A DNA stretch of 52,274 nt from Lachnospiraceae bacterium (lineage in GTDB: Bacteria; Bacillota; Clostridia; Lachnospirales; Lachnospiraceae). The DNA lies in the NCBI GenBank assembly GCA_024403375.1, contig JAKSRZ010000003.1, forward strand, positions 1 to 52,274. The letters are read 5' to 3'. The notes beneath the pieces are model-generated. The model ran no database searches and was not told the DNA's origin. It was given only the letters and a program-made list of their open reading frames with translations. This document shows positions 24,282 through 32,962 of the stretch, piece after piece. Positions within the stretch are counted from its first letter, which is position 1, and each line of letters opens with the position of its first letter. The position numbers and the translations under genes were made by a program.

Positions 24282-25292
24282 TCACATTTTGATACCTGAG
24301 CTGGAAAGTGACTCTACGAATCCTCTCTGTGCAAACAGGTAAAGAATAAGAACGGGTGCAATAACCATAAGTGTTGCTGTACTTACGATACAGTTAATGA
24401 AACCGCTGGTTGCGACATTTGTCATCTCGGAAGACTTGTCTACAAGGTAAGCCATAAGTCTGTCTGCAATTGCGTTCAGCTGGAGACCAAGCATGTGTAC
24501 GTTACCGAGGAAAAGTCTTGTATAGAAGCTGTCTGTCCACTGCCATACGAATGAGAACAGGAAACATGATGTGAGAATCGGCTTTGAGTCAGGGAGCATG
24601 ATTCTGAAGAATGTTCTCATTGTTCCGGCACCGTCAACGTATGCAGCTTCCTCAAGTTCCTTAGGAATTGTACGGAAGAACTGTCTGATAAGGAAAATGT
24701 AAAGGCCGTTCTTAAGTCCCATACAGGTTGCACTCAGCATGTAGTACGGAAGCATGGATCCTTTAAGATTTAGCGTATTTCCTGTTATTGCCTTAATAAT
24801 CCCAAATATATCAAAGTATCTGAAGTGAAGATGCAGTGATGTTGAAATTGTCTGAGGAGGTACGATAATAACAAGGATTACACAGGCAAACCAGAATTTC
24901 TTAAGCGGGAACTCAAATCTTGCGAAGCCGTAACCAACAAGTGTACAGATAGCAACCTGAAGGATTGATGCACTTAAGCATACTGCAACGGTTTCGATAA
25001 GTCCCTGCTTGTAGCCAATGAACTTGTATGCAACTTCGTAGTTGTAGGTTGTAAAATGTTCAGGAATGGAAATAACTGTTGTGTTATAAAGATCCTGTTC
25101 CTCCATCAAGCTGATGGAAATCTTCTGAAGAAGGGGCTGTACTATCATGAAGCACATACCGAACAGAAGAACTGCCATACAGAACTTAACGAAGAAATTT
25201 GCAATTTTCTTTCTTAAGAGATAGCCACCACATGCTCTGTTACGTTCCCAGAACTTTGCACGTTTAGCTTTTCTTTCTGCTCTACTAGTCAT
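24282..25292 (-). CDS. Carbohydrate ABC transporter permease, MalG-like (second pair)
   Basis: A 336-aa integral membrane protein with six predicted helices after an unusually long basic N-terminus (about 35 residues with E-R-K-A-K-R-A-K). The EAA loop, which docks the ATPase, is E-E-A-A-Y-V-D-G-A-G-T-M-R-T-F-F near residue 215. It ends with the S-S-S-G-I-K-M type tail common to MalG-like CUT1 permeases. It overlaps the preceding permease gene by 8 bases, so the two are coupled. There is no ATPase gene in the locus; a shared MsmX/UgpC-type ATPase elsewhere is expected. Confidence 0.88.
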   Translation of the reverse strand: MTSRAERKAKRAKFWERNRACGGYLLRKKIANFFVKFCMAVLLFGMCFMIVQPLLQKISISLMEEQDLYNTTVISIPEHFTTYNYEVAYKFIGYKQGLIETVAVCLSASILQVAICTLVGYGFARFEFPLKKFWFACVILVIIVPPQTISTSLHLHFRYFDIFGIIKAITGNTLNLKGSMLPYYMLSATCMGLKNGLYIFLIRQFFRTIPKELEEAAYVDGAGTMRTFFRIMLPDSKPILTSCFLFSFVWQWTDSFYTRLFLGNVHMLGLQLNAIADRLMAYLVDKSSEMTNVATSGFINCIVSTATLMVIAPVLILYLFAQRGFVESLSSSGIKM

Positions 25293-26208
25293 AATAGTAA
25301 ACCACCTTTGATATAATGAATGAGGATATTCCTATAAACGCTATGATGATTATGAAGTATATCCATGCCATCGCCGACGAGAAACCGTAATCCAGATTCT
25401 TTACAAGTTCTGTCTGAATCTTGTTCATTACCTGGTTGTCTGTATGCATACAGAAGTCAACGATTGTATAAATCCAGTTAACAAGGAAGAGGGAAGAAAT
25501 CATAGGGAATGTAATCTTCCAGAAGCTCTCCCATGCTGTACATCCTTCAATAGAAGCTGCCTCATACATTGATGATGAAATAGTCTGAAGTCCTGACAGG
25601 AAGATGATAATCTGGATACCTGATGCAATAGCGATATCATAAACCTTGTCTACTATTTCGAATACCTTGTCGAAGATTCTTGTACCGATACCTAATGTCT
25701 GAATAAGTACCTTTACGGTATCTGTAATACTGAAGTCTGTTGAATTCTCCTTAATCATGTCTGCCATGTCGCCGAGAAGTGCGTTGTTGGTTTCTACACC
25801 AAGGATTACACCGGACGAAAGGATAACGGGGAGGAAGAATATTGCTCTTACAAATGCTCTTCCTTTGAACTTCTGATTAAGAAGTATAGCTACGAACAAG
25901 CTGAATACCATTACTGAAATTGTATTGATAACCATGTTGCTCAAGCTCTCCGTAAGGAAACGGGAGAATTCGATATCCAGTCTGAAAGCATTGTAGTAGT
26001 TCTGAATGCCGTTAGGGTTAAATGTGAAGCCTGTGGAGTCAACCACAACCTTACATATACTCATGTAAAAGGACTGGATTAACGGTTTAACCATGAAACC
26101 AAGGAAACCGATTATAAAGGGCAGGATAAACAAGTATCCGGCTACCGCTTTTTTCTTTTGCAGACCTTCATATTTAGGTCTGCGTATTTTTTCTTTTGCT
26201 TTTGCCAT
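25285..26208 (-). CDS. Sugar ABC transporter permease, MalF-like (second pair)
   Basis: A 307-aa permease with six predicted helices. The EAA loop is Y-E-A-A-S-I-E-G-C-T-A-W-E-S-F near 222, and L-F-V-A-I-L-L-N-Q precedes it, typical of UgpA/MalF-like CUT1 subunits. The N-terminus is basic with K-A-K-E-K-I-R-R. It starts 17 bases after the DUF5696 gene and has GGAGG 9 bases upstream of its ATG. It pairs with the MalG-like protein encoded next and probably with the binding lipoprotein at 22510-24030. Confidence 0.88.
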   Translation of the reverse strand: MAKAKEKIRRPKYEGLQKKKAVAGYLFILPFIIGFLGFMVKPLIQSFYMSICKVVVDSTGFTFNPNGIQNYYNAFRLDIEFSRFLTESLSNMVINTISVMVFSLFVAILLNQKFKGRAFVRAIFFLPVILSSGVILGVETNNALLGDMADMIKENSTDFSITDTVKVLIQTLGIGTRIFDKVFEIVDKVYDIAIASGIQIIIFLSGLQTISSSMYEAASIEGCTAWESFWKITFPMISSLFLVNWIYTIVDFCMHTDNQVMNKIQTELVKNLDYGFSSAMAWIYFIIIIAFIGISSFIISKVVYYYD

Positions 26209-26225
26209 TGTTTCCTACCTCCAAA

Positions 26226-28835
26226 CTACTTTACTACGACGTAATCTCTCGAAGGAACAGTTATTCCGTTCACGTCTGCGTCTGTATTGTAGCTGTAATT
26301 TACATATACCTTAGTACCATCTTCATAGGTTGTACATGTAACATCGCTGTTAACAAGTTCGTGGTTTGTCATTTCCTGATTGAATACATGTCCGAGCTCT
26401 GTGTTGTATCTCTTATATGTATCAATGATTGTTCGACGGCAAGCGTCATATTCTGAACCAAAGTATGAGTAATACAATGTGTTCTGGAGAGTGAATGGTG
26501 TTTCATCCATAACTGTGAAGCTAAGGCCGGCACCATATTCTGCACTCTTTAAGAGCTCATCGTTGAAATTACCTGTAAGGTTAAGTGCCTCACCAACGTA
26601 GTTGACATAACCATGAATGGCGATTTCGTAGAAGGGAACTGCTGCATCAATGATTGTGTAGTTATAACCATTAAGGTTCATGTTATCAATGATTGTTGCA
26701 TAAGGTGCGATGTAATCGTTACCCTTATTGATCATGATAGGTGTATCTTTTTCAATGCTCTTTATGTATTCAACCTGTTTCTCAAGAGCCATCTGTCTTG
26801 TAACAAATGCTTTTCTTGTGTAGTCAGCTGAAAGGTTTGAACCTACGTTCTGGAAGGAAGGATTAACTCCTAATTTCTCAGATCCTTTTACGAGGTTCTC
26901 CATCATCTTCAGGGCATTTTCATTCTTTAAGAGATAATATGCAGGTAAGCTGTCTCTCTGCCCGAAGGATGTTGTTGAATACTCTAAGAGTTTTGCTTTT
27001 TCTTTGTTTACAAACTTAGCGGAATCGTTGTAAAGGCTGAATCCGTCAAAGAAGTCGGAGTCGATTGCATAGTCTGTAATACCATCAAGGTAAACCTGAA
27101 CGCCAAGATTCTTAACGTTTGTTACCATGTTCTGGAAATCTTTCTTGCTGCCAAGCTTGGATACCAGTTTCACTCGGTTAAGCCATTTCTGCTTAACTCC
27201 ACCGTTGATGTAACCGGTAAGCTTCAAGGACATGTTCTGAACACCGTTCTGGTAGAGATCCTTTACAATTTCCTCTGTCTCTTCGGTATCTGTGAGAGCA
27301 AGGGGAAGTCCCATAGGAATACCTACAACCTGCTGAACCTTATCGATTGCACCGATTACTTCAAGCAGCATAGGTGCCTGTGTATCTGTATTCTTTACAA
27401 AGCTTTCTGAGTAGTTCTTCTGTAAATACTCACGGTAGTTCTTTGCCATATCCACGTAGTTGTTGGAATCTATGAATCTGTATCTCTGGATGATTCCTTC
27501 GTTTTCCATGAATCCGGGCTGATATGAATATACAACCGCGTTGGCACGCTGTGAAACGTCGTAAATATCTCTTGCAAGGATTGTGTACTGAGCATATACG
27601 TTATTGCGATTTGTAAGCTTTCCACTTATTGCTGCATTAACGCTTGCGTAAGCCTGGCCTTTTTCAATTACACAGATGTAGGAGCTGTCATTCTTTGCCG
27701 CTCCGAAAACGCCAAAGTTTGAATCGGTCTCATGTACAACAGCCTTACGGGAAACTGCCATATTCCAACCGTACATGTCGGAATAATATGCATTCTGAAT
27801 TGTCTTTCCGTTGTTATAATTGATTATTGCACCACTTCCTTCAGGAACGAAGAGGAATCCCTCATCATTAAGTCCTGCTGCTCCAAAGTAGGGCAGAATT
27901 GAAAGCTGGTAGATAGGATTCTTTTCAGGATATTCAATCTCCGAGAAAGGAACCTCTACAAGAAGATCATCGCCATCAAGTCTGTAAATCATTGAAACAT
28001 TGTATACGGGCTTATCATTTACTTCTGCAGCCGTATCAAGTGTCTTTGCCTCGAGGTACTCTTCATAAGTATATCCTACTTCAGCAAAAGTGTTCTGAAG
28101 CTTTGTTTTTACAGCCTTTGCTATATTGGTTGCACAGATGTAGCACACTTCATCGTTAAGTATCGGATATCTTTCGAGATCCGCTTCCAAGGTCTTCTTC
28201 TGTGTACGTGTAGGATTCTTTGCATCGTACTTTTTGTAGTAGCTTGTAATATTATTAAGCTGCTTCTTATCCATTCTGGAAGTTACTTCTTCATACTTGG
28301 ATTCTGTAAGAACGGGAGGGAATACGAATTCCTGCTCAACCTTACCTACAGAGTAGTCGACTCTGATGAAGTCTCCGCCGTCAGTAACCTCGAAAATGTT
28401 ATTTTCAATACTGTGCTTTGCTGTGTTATATACCTGCTCAACACCGGTGATATCACTATAGTAAAGGATGAGTGTTGACATCATCTTTTCTTTATCATTT
28501 GTCTGAGCAATAGCATCTGATGCTGCATCTTTTACTGATGATTCCCACACCTCACCGGTAATCTTATCGGTTACCGTAAACTGTGAAGTTGTTGAGTCAA
28601 GAGCAAATTTGATTCGATCACTTTCCAATACGTATGTATCACTTACTGAATCATCGTGTGATCTCATCTGAATAATTTTTTCTTCTTCGTCTGAAGATCC
28701 TTTTTTCTGGGTATTAAGGAATAATGCCATTCCGAGGATCAGCAGAATAACAATGCCAGGAGCGATAAGGCCCTTCAGCGTTTCGATTACTGAAGCCTTA
28801 ATCTCCGCTTTTCTTTCAGCACTTTTCTTTCTCAT
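26226..28835 (-). CDS. DUF5696-type membrane-anchored extracellular protein
   Basis: An 869-aa protein with a basic N-terminus, one membrane helix (~24-43) and a long outer part. The outer part has beta-rich N-terminal domains, then a region (~480-780) with alternating helix and strand and phrases such as V-Q-V-Y-L-D-G-I-T-D-Y and P-I-M-I-N-K-G-N-D-Y that suggest a glycosidase-like barrel. The end is T-V-P-S-R-D-Y-V-V-V-K. This matches my memory of DUF5696 proteins, which cluster with YIP1, NHL and sugar permease genes in Firmicutes; no activity is established for them that I know. It sits between the YIP1 gene and the second permease pair with gaps of 12 and 17 bases. An accessory role in oligosaccharide capture or trimming is inference. 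Confidence 0.65.
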   Translation of the reverse strand: MRKKSAERKAEIKASVIETLKGLIAPGIVILLILGMALFLNTQKKGSSDEEEKIIQMRSHDDSVSDTYVLESDRIKFALDSTTSQFTVTDKITGEVWESSVKDAASDAIAQTNDKEKMMSTLILYYSDITGVEQVYNTAKHSIENNIFEVTDGGDFIRVDYSVGKVEQEFVFPPVLTESKYEEVTSRMDKKQLNNITSYYKKYDAKNPTRTQKKTLEADLERYPILNDEVCYICATNIAKAVKTKLQNTFAEVGYTYEEYLEAKTLDTAAEVNDKPVYNVSMIYRLDGDDLLVEVPFSEIEYPEKNPIYQLSILPYFGAAGLNDEGFLFVPEGSGAIINYNNGKTIQNAYYSDMYGWNMAVSRKAVVHETDSNFGVFGAAKNDSSYICVIEKGQAYASVNAAISGKLTNRNNVYAQYTILARDIYDVSQRANAVVYSYQPGFMENEGIIQRYRFIDSNNYVDMAKNYREYLQKNYSESFVKNTDTQAPMLLEVIGAIDKVQQVVGIPMGLPLALTDTEETEEIVKDLYQNGVQNMSLKLTGYINGGVKQKWLNRVKLVSKLGSKKDFQNMVTNVKNLGVQVYLDGITDYAIDSDFFDGFSLYNDSAKFVNKEKAKLLEYSTTSFGQRDSLPAYYLLKNENALKMMENLVKGSEKLGVNPSFQNVGSNLSADYTRKAFVTRQMALEKQVEYIKSIEKDTPIMINKGNDYIAPYATIIDNMNLNGYNYTIIDAAVPFYEIAIHGYVNYVGEALNLTGNFNDELLKSAEYGAGLSFTVMDETPFTLQNTLYYSYFGSEYDACRRTIIDTYKRYNTELGHVFNQEMTNHELVNSDVTCTTYEDGTKVYVNYSYNTDADVNGITVPSRDYVVVK

Positions 28836-28847
28836 GTGTTCCTCCGA

Positions 28848-29501
28848 CTATATCCTAAACTTTATTTCACGATAAATTGATACAAAGTAGCCGACACCCT
28901 GGCTGACCATACTGAAGAAGATGAGCAGGAGGAATATGATAATACATATTCCAAGAACTGTACCAACCATGAATAATAATGTCTTTCCGAAGCTGTACTC
29001 GTGTATCTGCATCATTGCACAGAGAACAAGAATTCCGCAGAACACCATTGTTACGCTGCTGACAACGCTTATAAGGTCAGCTTCGTTCAGTGTTACGAAG
29101 TTACTGATTATGATGAGCGGAATGTGTACAACCCAGTAGGGAATGAGACAATAAACTGTAGCGATGTAAATCTGTCCAAGCTTTCCCTTACCATCAAAGA
29201 GTGTGGTTAATGCCCAGTTGGCAACACACCAGAGTAAAAGAGGGAAAAGGATTGAACCAAGGTATTTGAAGATGTTTTCCTTGGGCCAGTAGGTATCGTT
29301 AAAGAGGAATCCTAAATAACGTACCATGAGGATTCTTGTAACAAGTACAAGGAAAAGCATCACGTTTGCAACTGCATAGGAACCGCGTTTCTCATGCGTA
29401 AGATCCCAGAAGCCATCCATAGGATGAGTCGTGCAGTAAAATGCAAATTTGAGGTTCTTACCGAACTTCATCATATTTTCTTTTGAAAATGCTTTTAACA
29501 T
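28848..29501 (-). CDS. YIP1-family integral membrane protein
   Basis: A 217-aa protein with about five membrane helices after a cytoplasmic N-terminal segment (~40 residues with H-P-M-D-G-F-W-D-L-T-H-E-K-R-G, a signature-like stretch of bacterial YIP1 proteins). Bacterial members have no fixed function; here the gene lies between the NHL and DUF5696 genes with 14- and 12-base gaps. GGAGG is 5 bases before the ATG. A role as membrane scaffold for the neighbouring anchored proteins is possible but unproven. Confidence 0.7.
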   Translation of the reverse strand: MLKAFSKENMMKFGKNLKFAFYCTTHPMDGFWDLTHEKRGSYAVANVMLFLVLVTRILMVRYLGFLFNDTYWPKENIFKYLGSILFPLLLWCVANWALTTLFDGKGKLGQIYIATVYCLIPYWVVHIPLIIISNFVTLNEADLISVVSSVTMVFCGILVLCAMMQIHEYSFGKTLLFMVGTVLGICIIIFLLLIFFSMVSQGVGYFVSIYREIKFRI

Positions 29502-29515
29502 GCCTGCCTCCGAGT

Positions 29516-31087
29516 CTACTTAAGGTTTAATTTGCCGTTCTTTTCAAGACGCTGTAGATAGTCATTTGTATCGATTTCGAACTTAACCTTCTTTATTCTG
29601 CCTATGATAAGTGGAATACATATAAGTGCAAGTATTACAAGTACAATCGCAACTATGTGTTCCTCACACCATTCTTTACGATACTGGACATATGCTCTGG
29701 AATAGTTCTCTCTGTCGTACTTGAGTTTGAAGTATTCCATTGCCTCTTTGTATTTCTCTTCACGAAGAAGTGTACGGCCGATACCGATATAAGCAAGGTC
29801 ATAGTTTCCGTTTAATGAGATAACGTTCTCCCAGCTTGCACAGGATTCTTCGTATTTACCATCCTTAAACTCCTCAATTGCTTTGAAGATTGCATTACCG
29901 TATTCGGTAGGAGTCATAAGAGTGATACTGCAGTCAAACTGGTCGAGGATGAAGAGATCATGCTTATCGTCATAGTCCATATGGTCAATGGCAACAGGAT
30001 AGCGGAAGTATCCGTCCATGTTTCCTACACCACCGAATGCGAAGAGGAGTCTTCCCTGATCGTCATATGCGAAGATACGTCCACGGTTTCTGTCCAATGC
30101 GAAGTAGCAGTCGTTATCCAGTGTTGTAATATCACAAAGGAGTGATGCACCGCTGTAGCCGCCGGCATTTCCCATGTGAATATCACCGATAGGATAGCAG
30201 GCCTCGCCCGTAGCGTTTCTGATAAGGATATCAGAACCCATAAGATTCAAACGTCTGAGAGCATTTTCGGAACCATTTCTTAAGCCGTTCTCAGAACAGT
30301 GAGTTGTGGAAACATATATGAAACCATCATAGTCCATATAGAGGTTATCATACTCAGTAGGAACGAAGGATTCCATCTTTTCAAGCTGCTCTCTTGTAGC
30401 GAAACGCTTGTAAACATAATCTATGAAATTGTACTGAACGGGGTTGGCTCCGATAAATCCGGAGAAAACGCCGTCTGCTTCGAACTTGATAAGACCCTTT
30501 GTGATTGTTGAAGCGATGCAGTATACACGTTCTGCACTGTCACAAACAATCTTGCTGGGAAGGAATTCTGCAGTCTGATCAAATGTTTCATGAGTAGGCT
30601 TAATGAATTCCTGAAGTAAGTTCAGATCCTTATCAAGCTTGATAATTCTGTGGTTATCTTTATCCGCAATAAAGATGTTACCAAACTTGGAAACAGCAAC
30701 GTCAGTAGGTGTATGTAAGGTTGTAACCTCTGTATCACCTGTAAAGCTGTCAATAACTCTGACAAGGGTAATCTCAGCTGCACCTGTACGCTGGAGCTGA
30801 AGGATACGGTCATTACCTGTATCACAGATATAAACCATATCATCAACTACTGTAAGGCCCTGAGGAAGCTTAAGCTTCGTATCAATGCCAAGGTCTACTG
30901 ATGTGAAAACTCTTGATGTAGCATACGCATCGGGTGAATACTGAACGTCTCCCCAGTAGTCAAATGCGTAAGAATAACCTACCTTGGCACCCTCCTGAGC
31001 TTTTGTCTCAGTTGCAGGTGTAACCAGGATAAGAACAAATGCTGCGGCAAAAACGAGTGCGCAGATTCTCTTTAACATATTTTTCAT
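29516..31087 (-). CDS. NHL-repeat beta-propeller protein with TPR segment and C-terminal membrane anchor
   Basis: A 523-aa protein with a signal peptide (~1-30, ending T-E-T-K-A-Q), a propeller region with NHL-like blades (L-P-Q-G-L-T-V-V-D-D-M-V-Y-I-C-D-T-G-N-D-R-I, then T-P-T-D-V-A-V-S-K-F-G-N-I-F-I-A-D-K-D-N-H-R-I), a TPR-like helical pair (~405-460, D-G-K-Y-E-E-S-C-A-S-W), and a C-terminal helix (~475-497) followed by a basic tail. Propellers of this kind bind glycans or proteins; placed between sugar permeases and the YIP1/DUF5696 genes, it is likely an outer-face docking component. Function inferred only. Confidence 0.7.
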   Translation of the reverse strand: MKNMLKRICALVFAAAFVLILVTPATETKAQEGAKVGYSYAFDYWGDVQYSPDAYATSRVFTSVDLGIDTKLKLPQGLTVVDDMVYICDTGNDRILQLQRTGAAEITLVRVIDSFTGDTEVTTLHTPTDVAVSKFGNIFIADKDNHRIIKLDKDLNLLQEFIKPTHETFDQTAEFLPSKIVCDSAERVYCIASTITKGLIKFEADGVFSGFIGANPVQYNFIDYVYKRFATREQLEKMESFVPTEYDNLYMDYDGFIYVSTTHCSENGLRNGSENALRRLNLMGSDILIRNATGEACYPIGDIHMGNAGGYSGASLLCDITTLDNDCYFALDRNRGRIFAYDDQGRLLFAFGGVGNMDGYFRYPVAIDHMDYDDKHDLFILDQFDCSITLMTPTEYGNAIFKAIEEFKDGKYEESCASWENVISLNGNYDLAYIGIGRTLLREEKYKEAMEYFKLKYDRENYSRAYVQYRKEWCEEHIVAIVLVILALICIPLIIGRIKKVKFEIDTNDYLQRLEKNGKLNLK

Positions 31088-31098
31088 TGCGCCTCCTT

Positions 31099-32007
31099 TT
31101 AGTCCTTAAGACCTGAACTTGCCATTGTTTCAAGAATCTGGCTCTGTGAAAGAATGAAGATGAAGATAGGCACAATCATAAGAACGATTGATACGGCATA
31201 AGCCTGACCTGTTCTTGCAATTGCGTTACCACTTGTAATCTGACGGAGTGCGAAGGACAGTGTCTTCTTTTCCTCGGAGTAGATAACTGTTGTGGCACCG
31301 TTGTTCCAGAGAGCCTGTACTGTGAATATGATTACTGTAAGCCATGCAGGCTTAACGTTAGGCATTACGATGTGAAGGAAAATACCCCACTCTTTTGCAC
31401 CGTCAATCTTTGCAGCTTCGATAAGTGCTCCGGGAAGTCCTTCCATGAACTGTTTCATAAGGAAGAGTCCAAGGGGTGCACCGAAGGCGGGAATGATGAT
31501 TGCCCAGTATGTATCAATCATACCCAGCTTGTTCATGATAACGTAGTTAGGAATTGCTGTAACGTAACCGTTGAACATGAGGGCTACTGTAACAAGTCTG
31601 AAAAATCCTTTTCCGCCGGGGAAATCATACTTTGCAAGTACGAAAGCAGCCATTGATGCGACAATGATGTGGCCGAGAGTACCTACAAATGTAAGGAATA
31701 CTGTGTTGAAGACGTATCTTGGGAATGTAACCCAGGATTTGCCCATGGTAACAAACAGGTCTGAGAAGTTATCCATTGAAGGATTCTTAGCAAAGAACTT
31801 GGGCGGGAAAATGAAGAGCTCGTCCAGAGGCTTCAATGATGAACTGATTGCGAACACCAGAGGTGCTACCATGATCAATGCCATTAATGTCAGGAATATT
31901 GAAAGGAAGAAGTCGCCGCCTCTTGAGCGGTTGGGCTTTCTTCTGCGAAGAAATTTGGGTTTCTTCTTGTATACTTTTACTTTTTTGACTTTTTCTTTTT
32001 TGCTCAT
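31099..32007 (-). CDS. Carbohydrate ABC transporter permease, MalG-like (first pair)
   Basis: A 302-aa permease with six predicted helices, a strongly basic N-terminus (K-K-E-K-V-K-K-V-K-V-Y-K-K-K) and the EAA loop I-E-A-A-K-I-D-G-A-K-E-W-G-I-F near 197. The tail M-A-S-S-G-L-K-D is typical of MalG-like CUT1 subunits. It begins 1 base after the MalF-like gene's stop and is followed 11 bases later by the NHL gene. It should work with the 312-aa permease and the 980-aa binding fusion protein. Confidence 0.88.
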   Translation of the reverse strand: MSKKEKVKKVKVYKKKPKFLRRRKPNRSRGGDFFLSIFLTLMALIMVAPLVFAISSSLKPLDELFIFPPKFFAKNPSMDNFSDLFVTMGKSWVTFPRYVFNTVFLTFVGTLGHIIVASMAAFVLAKYDFPGGKGFFRLVTVALMFNGYVTAIPNYVIMNKLGMIDTYWAIIIPAFGAPLGLFLMKQFMEGLPGALIEAAKIDGAKEWGIFLHIVMPNVKPAWLTVIIFTVQALWNNGATTVIYSEEKKTLSFALRQITSGNAIARTGQAYAVSIVLMIVPIFIFILSQSQILETMASSGLKD

Positions 32008-32008
32008 A

Positions 32009-32947
32009 TCAGGTTCCCAATCTCCTTAACAAGGACTGTACGAATTTATTGCAGAGAATCATAACAAGGAATAACAACGTTGCAACTGCAGATGCATAAC
32101 CCATCTCGTATCTTGTCGAACCGTAGTCGATAAGGTGAGTAACGATGGTGTGTGCTGCGTAGTCCGTACTGGGGTTACCACAGAGGGCTGCTGTAATATC
32201 ATGTACACCGAAGGAAGTTGTGATTGACATTACGGCACCGAACATAAGCATAGGTCTCATGCTGGGAAGTGTAATGTAGTAAAGTTCCTGCCAGCGGTTC
32301 TTGATACCATCCACATATCCTGCTTCGTGAAGTGAAGGGTCAACGCCCTGAAGTCCGGCAACGAATGAAAGGAATCCGGTACCAAGTGAGGACCAAAGGA
32401 TGACGCCCATACATACCGGAAGCATGTACTGAGGATTGATAAGCCAAAGGATAGGTGTGTCGATAATGCCGAGCTCGATGAGCCACTGGTTAACGTAACC
32501 GTATACGTCGCCTCGGAAGAGAATTGCGAAGATGAATACTACGTTACCTGCAAGTGAGGGTGCATAGAATACGATAACCGCAATTGTTCTGATCCATCTC
32601 GGAAGCTCATTGATGAGCCATGCGAAAAGGAAGGACATGATATAACCGACAGGACCTGTAATAATTGCAAGGACGAATGTGTTCTTTACTGCTTTAATAA
32701 AGATTTCATCATCCAGCAAAAGTGAAAAGTAATTGGTTAATCCCGTAAATCTCGGGGGCTCCAGTACGTTGTAGTACGTGAAGCTCAGGAAGATTGATGT
32801 AAATACGGGTAAAATAGTAAATGTGAAGAAAATCAATGCGAAAGGAAGAAGGAATAAGTAGCACATCTTCATCTTCCTTGCCTGCTTTAAGGCAACTTGG
32901 AAGTTATGCTTTCGCATTATAAATAACTTTTGAAAATATTCTTTCAT
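32009..32947 (-). CDS. Sugar ABC transporter permease, MalF-like (first pair)
   Basis: A 312-aa permease, six helices, with the EAA loop H-E-A-G-Y-V-D-G-I-K-N-R-W-Q-E-L near 215. The second Ala of the EAA box is Gly, a common variant in LplB/YtcP-like subunits. It starts 15 bases after the large binding fusion and ends 1 base before the MalG-like gene, so the three are one transcription unit and probably one transporter. No ATPase gene is linked. Confidence 0.88.
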   Translation of the reverse strand: MKEYFQKLFIMRKHNFQVALKQARKMKMCYLFLLPFALIFFTFTILPVFTSIFLSFTYYNVLEPPRFTGLTNYFSLLLDDEIFIKAVKNTFVLAIITGPVGYIMSFLFAWLINELPRWIRTIAVIVFYAPSLAGNVVFIFAILFRGDVYGYVNQWLIELGIIDTPILWLINPQYMLPVCMGVILWSSLGTGFLSFVAGLQGVDPSLHEAGYVDGIKNRWQELYYITLPSMRPMLMFGAVMSITTSFGVHDITAALCGNPSTDYAAHTIVTHLIDYGSTRYEMGYASAVATLLFLVMILCNKFVQSLLRRLGT

Positions 32948-32962
32948 AATGCCTCTCTCCTA

